A stretch of 54,054 nucleotides of DNA from an uncultured Anaerolineae bacterium (GCA_937120535.1 CAKZJX010000114.1:1-54054); one strand, 5' to 3'. Counted from the first letter of the stretch, positions 8,972-18,860 are shown. Numbers and translations: made by a program. Notes: a model not told the origin generated them from the sequence alone.

Positions 8972-10240
8972 ATGGCTGCTGAAACCCTTTCCCTACCTGC
9001 TACTGAAGCAGCGCAACGCAAACGCCTCCTGATCGGTGCACTGCTGATCGCCCTCGGCCTAGGAATGATCCTGCTCTTCCTGCCGGACAGCGAAGCGGAG
9101 CAAACTGCTAAATTCGGCATGAACCTAGTTGGCTCGGCCGCTATCAAGATCCCCGATCTGGTGGTGCCGGTGCAGGCCAGTTTGTACATCCTATCGCTAG
9201 TGGTGGTCTTCGTGGGCGCCTTCCACATGGCGCGTGGGGTTCGCTCCTCGGGAGCTCTCTTTGGCATTGTGGCGCTGGCTTTTGTGGGCGCATTCTTGGT
9301 GTGGGCAACCAAGGGGAAATCGTTCAGCCTGATCGGCATGCTGAGCAGCTCGTTGGTGCGCGCTACGCCCATCGCTTTGGCGGCCCTGTGCGGCGTGATC
9401 AGCGAACGAGCGGCGGTTGTCAACATCGGGATCGAAGGCATCATGCTGATCTCGGCTCAGGCTGCCGTGGTCGCCGCCACTGTAACCAAAAGCCTGGGCC
9501 TGGGAATGCTAATCGGCATCTTAATGGGAGGCCTGATCGCCGCTATTCACGCCTTTTTGGTGATTCGCTTCAAAGTGGATCAAATCGTGAGTGGCGTGGC
9601 TATCAATATTTTTGCTGCGGGCATCACGTCGTTTATCTCGTCGAAATATCTCCAGGAACAAGGCGACCTGTTGAACAACTCTGGGACGTTCCCGATCATC
9701 CAGATTCCGCTGCTCTCTCGCATCCCCATCCTCGGTCCGATCTTCTTCGAGAACAACATTGTGGTCTATTTGATGATGCTGATCGTGATCGTCATGCACA
9801 TCGTGCTGTACTATACGCCATGGGGATTGCGCACGCGCGCTGTGGGAGAACATCCGAAGGCGGCTGATACACTGGGCGTTAACGTCTTCTTTGTCCGCTA
9901 TGTGAACGTGATCGTGGGCGGGATGATCGCCGGCCTGGGCGGGGTGTATTTCACGCTGGGCTCGGTCGGGCGCTTCGACGAGATCATGACCGCTGGCAAG
10001 GGATTTATCGGCCTGGCGGCGATGATCTCCGGCAACTGGAACCCGATCGGCGCGTTCTTGGCATCGCTGATCTTCGGTTTTGCCGATTCGCTCCAGGTGA
10101 AGATGCAAATCTTGGCGACCCCCATCCCCTGGCAGTTCTTAGCCATGGCGCCGTACCTGATCACCATGGTGGTGTTGACCGGCGTGATCGGGCGCGCCAT
10201 ACCGCCGGCCGCCGACGGACAGCCGTATGAGAAGCAGTGA
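8972..10240 (+). CDS. ABC transporter permease (YufQ-type), second of two
   Basis: A 422-residue integral membrane protein of the same superfamily as its neighbour, seven nucleotides downstream of it. The core RATPIALAALCGVISERAAVVNIGIEGIM block matches the second permease of BMP-linked nucleoside importers. The first about 100 residues hold extra hydrophobic segments (residues about 20-36, 60-84 and 90-110) compared with short family members. It ends six nucleotides from the end of the convergent HAD gene; no terminator is obvious between them. Confidence 0.93.
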   Translation: MAAETLSLPATEAAQRKRLLIGALLIALGLGMILLFLPDSEAEQTAKFGMNLVGSAAIKIPDLVVPVQASLYILSLVVVFVGAFHMARGVRSSGALFGIVALAFVGAFLVWATKGKSFSLIGMLSSSLVRATPIALAALCGVISERAAVVNIGIEGIMLISAQAAVVAATVTKSLGLGMLIGILMGGLIAAIHAFLVIRFKVDQIVSGVAINIFAAGITSFISSKYLQEQGDLLNNSGTFPIIQIPLLSRIPILGPIFFENNIVVYLMMLIVIVMHIVLYYTPWGLRTRAVGEHPKAADTLGVNVFFVRYVNVIVGGMIAGLGGVYFTLGSVGRFDEIMTAGKGFIGLAAMISGNWNPIGAFLASLIFGFADSLQVKMQILATPIPWQFLAMAPYLITMVVLTGVIGRAIPPAADGQPYEKQ

Positions 10241-10246
10241 GCCGGC

Positions 10247-11371
10247 CTAGAGCCCCATGGCCTCCAGCAGGTCATCCCACGCATCGAAGCAGGGAATGCC
10301 CTCCTGTTGGAGGGCTTCTCGTTTAAGAGGGTTGCCGGCACTCAAGCCCCAAGGGAAGAACGCCACAACATACCCCCAGGCGTTTAGCCATTGCACCGCT
10401 TGCTGGGCCGAGCGAATGCCAGCTGACGTATCTTCCACCACGTGCACTTCGAATGTGGCGGGCAGAGCGGTCGGCGGCTGGAAACGCCCAGCGTGAAGGC
10501 TACGGACGGCGGTCTCAACCGCTAAGAGTTCTTGGCCCCACTGGGCAGCCAAGATGGCCGCTAGGGCGTGGGCCGGCGCCGGCTTGAGCAGGGCCTCTAC
10601 AGGGAGGCCGGCCCGACGCGCTACGTAGTCCAACCTCCCTAGGCCGATCACAGGCATATCGGCCAGGCCTACCTGGGCCAACGCTTGCTCGGCCTCGGGG
10701 GGATAAGCCCCGTCGGGGTCTAGGATCTCAGACGGGGGGAGCGAGGGGCGAGCGGTGATCGAGGCGAGATGAAGGCCATTCGTCCGCCGGGCCCGCTCCA
10801 GGCGTGCGAAAGCAGAACCGCCGAGGAGCGGCCGGTCGTGGCGTTGAAGATAGGAGGGAGTCCGAATCTGCGCCGGGAGACGGTAGGTGCGTGAGAAGGT
10901 TTCGCTTCCTAAAACGAATTCCTGGAACAGGCGGGTGGTGGACGAGCGGTAAACATCTCGGCTGTGGAGCAGTAGGTTGCGACGCAATCGATCAGGGATG
11001 GCCGGAAAGAGGCCGGCTCGATAGGCGGCCTCGGCTGGGAAGAGGTGGGCCGAGATGGGGAATGGCGGTATGGAGAGATCGCACAGCCCATCGGGAGCTG
11101 CTTGACGGATGCGGACAGCAGCATCCAGCACGTCGGTCGGGAGATCGGGCAGGGGATGACGCGCCAGGCGTTCCTGCCAGCAGGCGCCGACCAGCAAGGG
11201 CAGCATGTCGAACTCGCTGCTGATGCTGCGCGCCTCCAGGCTGGCCAGCAGGGTTTCAGAGAGGCAGTCGGCACAGCCGGTGAGCCGGTCGAACGCCGCC
11301 CGCAGGGCAGCGCGATAGCCCAGAGGATACACCAGCACGCCGTCGATATCCAGCAGCAAAATGCGCGTCAT
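10247..11371 (-). CDS. HAD-superfamily hydrolase at the end of the his operon (candidate histidinol-phosphate phosphatase)
   Basis: A 374-residue cytosolic protein. Motif I is LLLDIDGVLV with the catalytic Asp8 and Asp10; a motif II Ser/Thr candidate lies in ASITARPS, a motif III Lys in LLKPAPAH, and motif IV is VVEDTSAGIRSA with an ED pair. The HAD fold therefore looks complete, with a large cap of over 150 residues between motifs I and II. It overlaps hisE by 4 bp and is the last gene of a tightly coupled histidine operon that otherwise has no histidinol-phosphate phosphatase. Assigning that activity is an inference from position; it could equally act on another phosphate ester. It is longer than HisB-N or known HAD-type HolPases. 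Confidence 0.75.
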   Translation of the reverse strand: MTRILLLDIDGVLVYPLGYRAALRAAFDRLTGCADCLSETLLASLEARSISSEFDMLPLLVGACWQERLARHPLPDLPTDVLDAAVRIRQAAPDGLCDLSIPPFPISAHLFPAEAAYRAGLFPAIPDRLRRNLLLHSRDVYRSSTTRLFQEFVLGSETFSRTYRLPAQIRTPSYLQRHDRPLLGGSAFARLERARRTNGLHLASITARPSLPPSEILDPDGAYPPEAEQALAQVGLADMPVIGLGRLDYVARRAGLPVEALLKPAPAHALAAILAAQWGQELLAVETAVRSLHAGRFQPPTALPATFEVHVVEDTSAGIRSAQQAVQWLNAWGYVVAFFPWGLSAGNPLKREALQQEGIPCFDAWDDLLEAMGL

Positions 11372-11643
11372 CGTCGGCGGCGCTCCAGCTCGGCTTCCAC
11401 GGCCTGCCAGGGGATGTTGCGGGCGGCCAGCAGCACCAACAAGTGATAGAGGAGGTCGGCAGCTTCTTCCACTAGCCGGCGGTTATCCTCGGTCAGGGCC
11501 GCCACCAGGGTCTCGGCCGCCTCCTCGCCCACTTTTTGTGCCAGGCGAGGCAGGCCGCCTTGCAACAGGGTGGTGGTGTAGGAGCCGGCCGGTAGGTGGG
11601 CTTTGCGCTCGAGGATGATCTGATACAGCTCAGCGAGAGTCAT
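11368..11643 (-). CDS. hisE: Phosphoribosyl-ATP pyrophosphatase
   Basis: A 91-residue protein of normal HisE length that hydrolyses PR-ATP to PR-AMP, the second step of histidine synthesis. The [22 protein letters not shown] helix with the EExxE-type metal-binding acidic residues and the [14 protein letters not shown] helix (all-alpha NTP pyrophosphatase fold) are clear. It overlaps hisI by 4 bp and the HAD gene by 4 bp. In many bacteria hisI and hisE are fused; here they are separate, frame-shifted neighbours. Confidence 0.96.
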   Translation of the reverse strand: MTLAELYQIILERKAHLPAGSYTTTLLQGGLPRLAQKVGEEAAETLVAALTEDNRRLVEEAADLLYHLLVLLAARNIPWQAVEAELERRRR

Positions 11644-12002
11644 CGGGCATCCTCCGAATCAGAGGCGGAATCGGCTGCAAGAGGTCGGAAGAAACAGGAT
11701 GCTTGGCCGGTATGACAGGCCGGCCCGGCCGGGCTCACCTGGGCCAGTAAGCAATCGGCATCGCAATCTGCCCACAGGGCCACCAAGCGCTGGGTGTTGC
11801 CCGAAGTGGCTCCTTTGCGCCAGAGCGTGCCTCGGCTGCGCGACCAGAAGTGCATTTCGCCGGTCTGCAAGGTCAACTCTAAGGCCTGGCGGTCGGCATA
11901 GGCCAACATCAACACCTGTCCGCTGTTGGCGTCTTGGACGACTACCGGCACCAGGCCATCGGAGTTCCAGCGCAGCGAATCGAGGGCGAGGGAGTGGCTC
12001 AT
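11640..12002 (-). CDS. hisI: Phosphoribosyl-AMP cyclohydrolase
   Basis: A 120-residue zinc enzyme opening the purine ring of PR-AMP, third step of the pathway. It shows the diagnostic motifs [21 protein letters not shown]-type block, the DCDADCLL metal-binding Asp cluster, and [10 protein letters not shown] with the zinc Cys residues. The ATG overlaps the hisF stop (ATGA). The length fits a monofunctional HisI. Confidence 0.96.
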   Translation of the reverse strand: MSHSLALDSLRWNSDGLVPVVVQDANSGQVLMLAYADRQALELTLQTGEMHFWSRSRGTLWRKGATSGNTQRLVALWADCDADCLLAQVSPAGPACHTGQASCFFRPLAADSASDSEDAR

Positions 12003-12778
12003 CGGACTACCTCCACCATCGAGCGCACCGGGACTCCGCGCCGACGGAGGTACTCCTTCAGCTCGGGGATGCGTAACCGGCCGTCGTGGAACAACGAGGC
12101 GGCCAAGGCGGCCTCGGCTCGGCCTTCGATGAGCACGGCGGCAAAGTGCTCCATTGCTCCTGCGCCTCCCGAAGCGATCACCGGCACCGGCACCCGTTCG
12201 GCCACGGCGCGGGTGAGCTCCAGGTCGTAGCCCTGCAGCGTGCCGTCGGCCTCCATGCTGGTCAACAGAATCTCGCCGGCCCCCAGCTCCACGCCGCGCA
12301 CCGCCCATGCCACGGCGTCCAGGTCAGTCGGTCGGGCGCCCGATTCGATTACCACCTGCCAGCCGGATCCATCGGGGCGGCGGCGGGCATCGATGGCCAA
12401 CACGATGCACTGAGAGCCGAAGCGCTCCGCTCCCCGACGCAACAACTCGGGCGATCGGACAGCGGCGGTGTTGACGCTCACCTTATCGGCGCCGGCCAGG
12501 AGCAAGGCCCGCATGTCCTCCACCGTTCGCACCCCACCGCCCACGGTAAACGGCATGAACACCTGATCGGCCACCTGTCGCACCAGATCCAGCGTGGTGC
12601 GCCGCCCCTCGGGGGTGGCCGAAATATCGAGGAAAACCAGCTCATCGGCGCCCTGCTCCTCGTAGGCCTGCGCCTGCTCCAGCGGGTCGCCGGCATCGCG
12701 CAGATTCAAAAAGTTCACCCCTTTCACCACGCGCCCGTTGCGGATATCCAAGCAGGGAATGATACGTTTGGTCAACAT
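11999..12778 (-). CDS. hisF: Imidazole glycerol phosphate synthase, cyclase subunit
   Basis: A 259-residue (beta/alpha)8 barrel that takes ammonia from HisH and makes IGP and [27 protein letters not shown] carries the catalytic Asp (LDI), [11 protein letters not shown] the first phosphate site, and VIASGGAG the second. The start at 12778 is set by the canonical N-terminus and gives a 7-bp overlap with hisA; an apparent extension upstream belongs to another frame. It is coupled to hisI by ATGA. Confidence 0.97.
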   Translation of the reverse strand: MLTKRIIPCLDIRNGRVVKGVNFLNLRDAGDPLEQAQAYEEQGADELVFLDISATPEGRRTTLDLVRQVADQVFMPFTVGGGVRTVEDMRALLLAGADKVSVNTAAVRSPELLRRGAERFGSQCIVLAIDARRRPDGSGWQVVIESGARPTDLDAVAWAVRGVELGAGEILLTSMEADGTLQGYDLELTRAVAERVPVPVIASGGAGAMEHFAAVLIEGRAEAALAASLFHDGRLRIPELKEYLRRRGVPVRSMVEVVR

Positions 12779-13515
12779 GGAACTTCCTCCTGCAGCGCCA
12801 GGCGTAGGTCTACCTGGCCTTTGTAGAGCGCCCGGCCCAAGATCACCCCGGCCAAGCCGGCCCGACGGGCAGCGCGCACCTCGTCCAGCGAACTCAACCC
12901 GCCGGCCAACACGATCTGCATCGGGACCTGCTCCACCAAGGAGCGGCCCAAAGGAACGTTTAACCCGCTCTCCATGCCGTCGCGCTCGATATCGGTGACC
13001 ACAGCCACCTGAGCCCCGATCTGCCAAAATGCACGCAACGCTTCTAAAGCCGACCCCGAGCCGGCTTGCCGCCACCCGCGCAGATACACTCGCCCCTGGC
13101 GGATATCCACCGCCACGGCCACCTGCTGTGGCCCAAACCGGTCCAACGCCCGGCGCAGCAGATCGGGCTGCTCGAAGGCCGCCGTGCCCACGATCACCCG
13201 ATCCACATCCCGGGCAAAGGCCTGCTGAATATCCTCCCACGAACGGAGCCCACCGCCGAGTTGCAAGCGCGCCCCATATCGGTGGACCACCTGAACCAGG
13301 CGTTCGAGTAGGGCCTGTTGGTCGAGCCTCATCTCACCAAAGGCCCCGTCCAGGTTGACCACATGCAACCAGCGGGCGCCGCAGGCGATCCACTGCGTGG
13401 CCGCGGCAAGCACATCCTCGCTGAAAACTGTCATCTGCTGCGGGTCGCCTTGCTTCAAGCGCACCACCTGCCCACGGCGCACATCCATGGCCGGAAACAC
13501 CGTGAAACAGCTCAT
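12772..13515 (-). CDS. hisA: ProFAR isomerase
   Basis: A 247-residue barrel enzyme that isomerises ProFAR to PRFAR. Its N-terminus [21 protein letters not shown] has the catalytic Asp in PAMD, where most homologues read PAID. The second Asp of the mechanism is in [13 protein letters not shown]. The start at 13515 is chosen because it forms an ATGA overlap with hisH; an in-frame ATG nine bases upstream (13524) is an alternative. The gene lies between hisH and hisF as in many his operons. Confidence 0.95.
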   Translation of the reverse strand: MSCFTVFPAMDVRRGQVVRLKQGDPQQMTVFSEDVLAAATQWIACGARWLHVVNLDGAFGEMRLDQQALLERLVQVVHRYGARLQLGGGLRSWEDIQQAFARDVDRVIVGTAAFEQPDLLRRALDRFGPQQVAVAVDIRQGRVYLRGWRQAGSGSALEALRAFWQIGAQVAVVTDIERDGMESGLNVPLGRSLVEQVPMQIVLAGGLSSLDEVRAARRAGLAGVILGRALYKGQVDLRLALQEEVPC

Positions 13516-14138
13516 GCTTTCCATACCACAAAATTCCTCAAGATGCGCAATCCGACCGCCTGGCTCTTCTCGGGATGGAACTGCACCCCGAAGAGGTGAT
13601 CGCGCTGCACCACGCTGGCGAAGGTCAGGCCGTGGTCGGTGACCGCCAGCACGTGGTCGGGGTTCTCGGCGCGGCAGTAGTAGGAGTGATTGAAGTAGGC
13701 ATAGGCTTCAGGCGGCAGGCCGGCCAACAGCGGGTCGGGGCGTCGAGGGAGAAGGCGATTCCAACCGGTGTGAGGGACCTTGAGCCCTTGCTGGGCTGGA
13801 AAGCGCACCACCCGACCGGGCAGCCAGCCCAATCCCTGGTGATGTCCCATCTCCTCGCTCGCTTCGAACAGAGCCTGCATGCCGACACAGATGCCCAACA
13901 CCGGCGCCCCGGCCTGCCAAGCCTGGCGGAGCGCCTGGTCCATCCCCGAAGCCCGCAGGCGGTTCATGAAATCCCCGAAAGCGCCCACGCCCGGCAGGAC
14001 GATCTTCGCTGCATTGCGAAGCGCCTCGGGCGCCGCCGCCAGCGTGACCCGAGCGCCGCAGTGTTCCAGCGCTTTTTGCACTGAGCGCAGATTGCCGGCG
14101 CCCGCATCCACCACGAAAATCAGTGGGTTGGCGCTCAC
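13512..14138 (-). CDS. hisH: Imidazole glycerol phosphate synthase, glutaminase subunit
   Basis: A 208-residue class I glutamine amidotransferase that delivers ammonia to HisF. The nucleophile lies in [11 protein letters not shown] and the His/Glu pair in VQFHPEKSQ. The N-terminal [16 protein letters not shown] is the HisH-specific variant of the oxyanion-strand motif. It overlaps hisB upstream and hisA downstream by 4 bp each. Confidence 0.96.
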   Translation of the reverse strand: MSANPLIFVVDAGAGNLRSVQKALEHCGARVTLAAAPEALRNAAKIVLPGVGAFGDFMNRLRASGMDQALRQAWQAGAPVLGICVGMQALFEASEEMGHHQGLGWLPGRVVRFPAQQGLKVPHTGWNRLLPRRPDPLLAGLPPEAYAYFNHSYYCRAENPDHVLAVTDHGLTFASVVQRDHLFGVQFHPEKSQAVGLRILRNFVVWKA

Positions 14139-14728
14139 GTCAACCGTCCTTTGGTCGAGGGGACCTGCTCTGGTCGGCGCGGTTCAAGGCGGGTAGCGCG
14201 CTCTAGGGCGCGGGCGCAGGCTTTGAACAGCGCTTCGGCCTGGTGATGGTCGTCGCGCCCGTAGAGCAGGCGGGCATGCAGGTTGCAGCGCGCCGCCACG
14301 GCCAGCGACTCGAAGAAGTGGGTGATCACGCTGGTGGGGATGGCCCCCACGGCTGGCGAGTTCCAGCGCACATCTAGCGCCGCATAGGGCCGGCCGGAGA
14401 GGTCGATCACCACATGGGCCAGCGCCTCGTCCATAGGGACGAAGCTGTCGGCGATGCGCACGATCCCGCGGCGTTCTCCCAGGGCTTGATCGAAGGCGAT
14501 GCCCAAACACAAGGCCGTGTCTTCCACGGTGTGATGAGCATCTACATGCAGGTCGCCGCGGGCGGCGAGGCGCAGGTCAAATAGGCCATGGACGGCGAAG
14601 TTGGTCAGCAGGTGATCCAACATGCCCAGGCCAGTTTGCACGTCGGCCTGGCCGGTTCCGTCCAGGTTGAGAGTGACGGCGACCTCAGTTTCGCCCGTGA
14701 CGCGAGAGACTTCGGCAATTCTCTTCAT
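14135..14728 (-). CDS. hisB: Imidazoleglycerol-phosphate dehydratase (monofunctional)
   Basis: A 197-residue manganese enzyme with the two metal-binding HHTVEDT-type repeats: [14 protein letters not shown] near residue 63 and a later [23 protein letters not shown] is the first substrate-contact motif. There is no N-terminal HAD domain, so this is not the bifunctional phosphatase-dehydratase of enteric bacteria, and a separate phosphatase is needed. It overlaps both neighbours by 4 bp. Confidence 0.97.
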   Translation of the reverse strand: MKRIAEVSRVTGETEVAVTLNLDGTGQADVQTGLGMLDHLLTNFAVHGLFDLRLAARGDLHVDAHHTVEDTALCLGIAFDQALGERRGIVRIADSFVPMDEALAHVVIDLSGRPYAALDVRWNSPAVGAIPTSVITHFFESLAVAARCNLHARLLYGRDDHHQAEALFKACARALERATRLEPRRPEQVPSTKGRLT

Positions 14729-15837
14729 GCAAAAACCTCCTGGCTCAGCTGATTGAAAGCGTACAGCAGGGCATCGGTGTGCTCTGGACGGCCGACGCTG
14801 ATGCGAATGCAGTCGACCAGGGCCGGCGTGCGGAAGTGGCGCACCAGGATGCCGTAGTCCACCATCAGGCGGCGTTTCAGTTCAGCGGCTTGGATGCCGC
14901 GCACGCGCACCAGCAGGAAGTTGGCCTGCGAGGGGTACACGGTGAAAAAGGGGTAGCGGCTCAAGGCCTCGGCTAAGCGCTGACGTTCTTGGCAGATGCG
15001 CAGCACTTGGTCGGCCAACTCATCAGCGTGTTGCAGGGCGACAATAGCGGCAGCCGAGGCGGCCACGTTTACGTTGTAGGGCTGTTTGGCTTTCCATAGC
15101 GTGGGCATCAGCCAAGTGGGGAAGATGCCGTAGCCGACGCGCAGGCCGGCCAGGCCGGCCATCTTGCTGAAGGTGCGCAGGACGACCAGGTTCGGGCGTT
15201 CCAACACTTGCGGCGCCTGACTCAGGCGGCGACCCAGGGTCTGACCATCGGCAAACTCGATGTAGGCTTCGTCGAGGACGATCAGGGTCGGCAGATCGAG
15301 CAGGGCATCGAGCGCGTCGGCGGGGGGAAGCGATCCGTCGGGGTTGTTGGGCGTGGCGAGGCAGAGCAGCTTGGGGCGGTGGGTGTGAACCGCTTGGCGC
15401 AGGGCCGGCAGGTCGAGCGAAAAGTCGGCTCGGCGGGGAACGTCCACGACGCGGGCGTTGTTCAGGCGGGCGTCGAATTCATACATGCCGAAGGTGGGCG
15501 AACAGGTCACGATGCATTCGTCCGGCTCGAGCAAGACGCGCATCAACAGGTCGATCAACTCGTCGGCGCCGGCCCCGGCCAGCAGATTCTCCTCCGGCAG
15601 GGCCAGGAACTCGGCCAGGGTGCGACGCAGGGCGCGGCTTTCTGGGTCGGGGTAGACGTGGAGAAACGCCAAGTTGGCTAGGGCTTGGCGGACCGCCGGC
15701 AGCGGGCCGTAGGGGTTCTCGTTGGCGTCCAGTTTGATGATCTGATTGGCGGGCCGGCCCAGGCGCTCTGAGAGCACTTCAAACGGCTCGATCGGCAGGT
15801 AGGGCGGCAGGGCCTCCAGATGAGGACGGATCTGCAT
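14725..15837 (-). CDS. hisC: Histidinol-phosphate aminotransferase
   Basis: A 370-residue PLP enzyme of fold type I. The N-terminal [11 protein letters not shown] motif is typical of HisC; the aspartate binding the pyridine nitrogen is in [11 protein letters not shown] and the Schiff-base Lys in [18 protein letters not shown]. It uses glutamate to convert imidazole-acetol phosphate to histidinol phosphate. It starts 3 nt after hisG and ends overlapping hisB by 4 bp. hisD, often between hisG and hisC, is missing here. Confidence 0.95.
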   Translation of the reverse strand: MQIRPHLEALPPYLPIEPFEVLSERLGRPANQIIKLDANENPYGPLPAVRQALANLAFLHVYPDPESRALRRTLAEFLALPEENLLAGAGADELIDLLMRVLLEPDECIVTCSPTFGMYEFDARLNNARVVDVPRRADFSLDLPALRQAVHTHRPKLLCLATPNNPDGSLPPADALDALLDLPTLIVLDEAYIEFADGQTLGRRLSQAPQVLERPNLVVLRTFSKMAGLAGLRVGYGIFPTWLMPTLWKAKQPYNVNVAASAAAIVALQHADELADQVLRICQERQRLAEALSRYPFFTVYPSQANFLLVRVRGIQAAELKRRLMVDYGILVRHFRTPALVDCIRISVGRPEHTDALLYAFNQLSQEVFA

Positions 15838-15840
15838 GGC

Positions 15841-16902
15841 TTACCTCCGCCGTTCCTCGGCATAGGCGGGAGTTCTCCCCGCTTCTTGAGCGGTCTTCAT
15901 CAGCCCCAGCGCCTGGAGCATGGCCTTATAGCGCGGCGGTTCCTCTTCAAAGATATAGGTCACCGGTGTAACGATGATGCCGCTGCCGCCGATGGATCGC
16001 AGCTCAGCGATGGCTTGGGTGAGTTGATCGCGCCGCACCACAATGGTCACCGAAAACCACAATTGTCCCGGCTGGCGCACGATGACCGGGCTGATGGTGG
16101 GGCCCTGGAGCCCGCCAATGGCTTGTTGGGCAAACATGCGAGCGGCAATCGCTTCGGGGCTTTCTCCGCGCACGTTGGCGATCACCAACAAATTCTCGCG
16201 GGCCCGTAGATGGGCCTCGATGTATTCCAATAGGCGCCGGCCGATCTCGAGCACCTGGGGTTGGGCGAGCAAGGCATGGCGGTTGGCGATCAACACCGCT
16301 TCGGACGTCAAGATCACTCCATCCGGCAGAGGGCGTAGGCGGTTGTCGCGCAGGGTTTGACCGGAGGACACCAGGTCGGAGATCAGGTCGGCATAGCCGA
16401 TGTAGGGCGCAGTTTCCAGCGTGCCCTCGGCGGCGATCAGGGTGTGCGGGACCTGATGTTGACTAAGGAAACGACCAGTCAAGAGGGGAAATTTGGTGGC
16501 CACCCGCAACGGCCGAGCCTGGCGGGCCGCTCGCTGGCGCAGCGAGGGAACGTCGTGCACGTCGTGCCACTCTTCGGGTACAGCTAGGGTGAGAGCACAG
16601 TGGCCAAAGTCCAGGTGGTCGTGCAGGATGAGCACCTCCCCGTTCTCGCCGCGCTTTTCTTCGACGGTATCCAGGCCGGTGATGCCGAAATCCACGCTCC
16701 CCTGGCGCACGCTGATCACGATGTCGCCGGCGCGTTGGAAGAGCACATCCAGCTCGGGCAAGGCCGGGATGCTGGCCTGATACTGGCGCGGGTTGGGTTT
16801 GTGGATGGGCAGGCCAGCCTGGCCAAGGAACTCCAAGGTCTGGGGTTCCAGCCGGCCGCTCGAGGGCAAGGCCAGTCGCGGACGGCGCGATCCGATAGTC
16901 AT
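15841..16902 (-). CDS. hisG: ATP phosphoribosyltransferase, long form
   Basis: Catalyses the first, feedback-controlled step of histidine synthesis. With 353 residues it is the long form with a C-terminal regulatory (ACT-like) domain, so no HisZ partner is needed; it is also longer than the usual about 300 residues, with a C-terminal tail of about 40. RLALPSSGRLEP at the N-terminus, the GITGLDTVEE segment and the AAEGTLETAPYIGYADLISDLVSSG block (PRPP-binding GxLExAP motif) support the call. An AAGGAGG site sits 4 nt before the ATG. An attenuator terminator ends 11 nt upstream of the ATG. Confidence 0.95.
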   Translation of the reverse strand: MTIGSRRPRLALPSSGRLEPQTLEFLGQAGLPIHKPNPRQYQASIPALPELDVLFQRAGDIVISVRQGSVDFGITGLDTVEEKRGENGEVLILHDHLDFGHCALTLAVPEEWHDVHDVPSLRQRAARQARPLRVATKFPLLTGRFLSQHQVPHTLIAAEGTLETAPYIGYADLISDLVSSGQTLRDNRLRPLPDGVILTSEAVLIANRHALLAQPQVLEIGRRLLEYIEAHLRARENLLVIANVRGESPEAIAARMFAQQAIGGLQGPTISPVIVRQPGQLWFSVTIVVRRDQLTQAIAELRSIGGSGIIVTPVTYIFEEEPPRYKAMLQALGLMKTAQEAGRTPAYAEERRR

Positions 16903-16913
16903 ATAGCCTCCTT

Positions 16914-16947
16914 AAAAAAAGCTAACCCCCCGGCCTGACCGGGGGGT
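16914..16947 (-). terminator. Attenuator terminator in front of hisG
   Basis: A 9-bp stem, ACCCCCCGG / CCGGGGGGT with loop TCAGG, followed by seven T residues (16920-16914), lying between the his leader peptide and hisG. The 5' arm overlaps ACCACCC (16950-16944), which can pair instead with GGGTGGT (17000-16994) in the leader, a candidate antiterminator. Confidence 0.9.
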
Positions 16948-16973
16948 GGTATACGCCAATAGGTTAGGCTTGC

Positions 16974-17051
16974 CTACATGCCCACGCGCCAACACCACCC
17001 GGCCAGGCGGGAGATCGGATGATGATGGGCGTGCGCATGTCGTTGAGCCAT
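16974..17051 (-). CDS. hisL: Histidine-operon leader peptide (25 residues)
   Basis: A short reading frame between the his promoter and the attenuator. It begins MAQRHAHAHHHP, so five of residues 5-11 are His, then continues to a TAG stop at 16974. Ribosome stalling at the His codons (17039-17019) when charged tRNA-His is scarce would keep CCCG (17011-17008) from pairing with CGGG (17001-16998), free GGGTGGT to pair with the terminator arm, and allow hisG transcription. The ATG lies only about 5-6 nt from the predicted transcription start, so it may be translated as a near-leaderless message. The His run, promoter, stop and terminator in this order make attenuation the best reading; it is not a database-supported call. 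Confidence 0.85.
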   Translation of the reverse strand: MAQRHAHAHHHPISRLAGWCWRVGM

Positions 17052-17062
17052 CTTGGGCCAGC

Positions 17063-17090
17063 ATTATACCAGCATCGGACAGTTGTGCAA
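17063..17090 (-). promoter_or_regulatory. his operon promoter
   Basis: TTGCAC (17090-17085), 16-bp spacer, TATAAT (17068-17063). It begins 8 nt after the cysE stop codon. Transcription should start near 17056. Confidence 0.85.
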
Positions 17091-17097
17091 GGGTTTT

Positions 17098-17871
17098 CTA
17101 AATCACAAAATCGTCGCCTTCCCAGGCTCCGTTGCCGTTCACGGGGCGGACAGGTGCAGGATGGGTGTGGCCCTCGATGCGCATCTCCAATTCCTCCATG
17201 CGGGTCATCAGATTCTTGATGGCGGCGGTCAGGACATCCGGCAAGGCGGTGTGATTGAGATCCGGCGCGTCGCCAGGCCGATGGGGCTGGGTACGCTTGA
17301 CGATCTGCCCCGGCACGCCGACCACCACCGAGTTCTCGGGTACCGATTTCACTACGACGGCGTTAGCGCCGATGCGGCTATCGGAACCGACGGTGATGTT
17401 GCCCAGGATCTTGGCGCCGGCGCCCACGGTTACCCGATCGCCGATGGTAGGGTGACGTTTGCCTTTTTGCAGGGACGTGCCGCCCAGGGTGACGCCGTGA
17501 TACAGGATGACATCGTCGCCGATCTCGGCCGTTTCGCCGATCACCACGCCCATGCCATGGTCAATGAACAAGCGCCGTCCAATAGTGGCTCCGGGATGGA
17601 TTTCAATCCCCGTCAGCCCGCGTGCCAGCTGCGAAAGCCAACGTGCCAAAAGCTTAAAGCCACGTTTCCACAGGGCGTGGCTGATGCGATGGATCCAAAC
17701 GGCATGCAATCCCGGATAGAGTAAAGCCACCTCTAAGCGGGAACGCGCGGCTGGATCGCGCTCCAAGGCAGCGTCCAAGTCCTCGCCGATCATCCCCAGC
17801 AAGCTTATCCGTGCTGGGGCCTTCTCGGCCGATCCATTTTGCTCAATAGAAGAACGAACGTCAACTCGCAT
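17098..17871 (-). CDS. cysE: Serine O-acetyltransferase
   Basis: A 257-residue left-handed beta-helix acetyltransferase that makes O-acetylserine for CysK. The helical N-terminal part is followed by hexapeptide repeats; [28 protein letters not shown] and the HGVTLGGT loop are the standard SAT motifs with the catalytic Asp-His. The C-terminal tail extends well past the hexapeptide domain (about 60 residues, rich in Pro and charged residues) and ends DDFVI; a terminal Ile is what CysK recognises in cysteine-synthase complexes. It follows cysK by 53 nt in the same operon. GGAAAT near the ATG serves as a binding site. Confidence 0.95.
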   Translation of the reverse strand: MRVDVRSSIEQNGSAEKAPARISLLGMIGEDLDAALERDPAARSRLEVALLYPGLHAVWIHRISHALWKRGFKLLARWLSQLARGLTGIEIHPGATIGRRLFIDHGMGVVIGETAEIGDDVILYHGVTLGGTSLQKGKRHPTIGDRVTVGAGAKILGNITVGSDSRIGANAVVVKSVPENSVVVGVPGQIVKRTQPHRPGDAPDLNHTALPDVLTAAIKNLMTRMEELEMRIEGHTHPAPVRPVNGNGAWEGDDFVI

Positions 17872-17924
17872 AGGTATTTCCTTTCCTAGGGCAACGCCCC
17901 TGGCCAGAGAGGGACCGATGAACC

Positions 17925-18860
17925 CTAATCGGCCAGATGAGCATACAAGGCCGTTGAGAGATAGCGTTCTCCAAACGACGGCAGGATCACCACCAACAGC
18001 TTTCCTTCGTTCTCTGGGCGATGCGCCACTTGCAAGGCCGCCCAGGTGGCTGCTCCGGAGGAGATGCCCACCAGCAACCCCTCCTCACGGGCCATGCGGC
18101 GGGCGATGTCCATGGCGTCGTCGTCGGTCACGCGGATAACTTCGTCGTAAATCTCGGTGTTCAGGACCTCAGGAACAAAGCCGGCCCCAATTCCCTGGAT
18201 CCTGTGCCGGCCCTTTTGGCCGCCCGAGAGCACCGGTGAAGCTGCCGGCTCCACCGCCACAACGTAGAACGATGGCTTGCGGCTCTTGATCACTTCACCC
18301 ACGCCGGTAATGGTGCCGCCCGTCCCGACGCCGGCCACCAAGATGTCTACCTGACCGTCGGTATCGCGCCAGATTTCCTCGGCCGTCGTCTGCCGGTGAA
18401 TTTCGGGGTTGGCTGGGTTCTTGAACTGCTGAGGCATGAAATAGCGTTCTGGGTCTGAGGCGACGATCTCTTCGGCCTTGCGGATGGCTCCATCCATCCC
18501 TTCCACGCCGGGGGTGAGGATGACCTGGGCGCCATAAGCGCGCAGCAGCATGCGTCGTTCGTTGCTCACTGTATCCGGCATGGTCAGGATGCATTCATAG
18601 CCTCGCACAGCGGCCACCATGGCCAGACCGATGCCGGTGTTGCCGCTGGTCGGCTCCACGATGACCTTGCCCGACTTGAGCAGGCCGGCCTTCTCCGCCG
18701 CATCGATCATGGAAAACCCGATCCGATCCTTGACGCTTTTGGCCGGATTGTAGAATTCCAATTTGGCCACCACAGTGGCCTTGGCGCCGGCCGTGATGCG
18801 ATTCAGGCGAACCAGCGGAGTGTTGCCGATCAATTCGGTGACATCGGAAGCGATTCTCAT
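17925..18860 (-). CDS. cysK: Cysteine synthase A (O-acetylserine sulfhydrylase)
   Basis: A 311-residue PLP enzyme of fold type II making cysteine from O-acetylserine and sulfide. The PLP Lys is K44 in [23 protein letters not shown] binds the substrate carboxylate, [13 protein letters not shown] binds the PLP phosphate, and GISSGAA contacts the ring nitrogen. Length and motifs are typical of CysK rather than CysM or cystathionine beta-synthase (no CBS domains). It overlaps the thioredoxin-like gene by 4 bp, linking cysteine synthesis to a thiol redox pair. Confidence 0.96.
   Translation of the reverse strand: MRIASDVTELIGNTPLVRLNRITAGAKATVVAKLEFYNPAKSVKDRIGFSMIDAAEKAGLLKSGKVIVEPTSGNTGIGLAMVAAVRGYECILTMPDTVSNERRMLLRAYGAQVILTPGVEGMDGAIRKAEEIVASDPERYFMPQQFKNPANPEIHRQTTAEEIWRDTDGQVDILVAGVGTGGTITGVGEVIKSRKPSFYVVAVEPAASPVLSGGQKGRHRIQGIGAGFVPEVLNTEIYDEVIRVTDDDAMDIARRMAREEGLLVGISSGAATWAALQVAHRPENEGKLLVVILPSFGERYLSTALYAHLAD

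Noticed and set aside
12779-13240. Long upstream extension of hisF.
   Set aside because: It runs antiparallel to nothing useful but overlaps hisA in another phase; the canonical [11 protein letters not shown] start at 12778 is clear.
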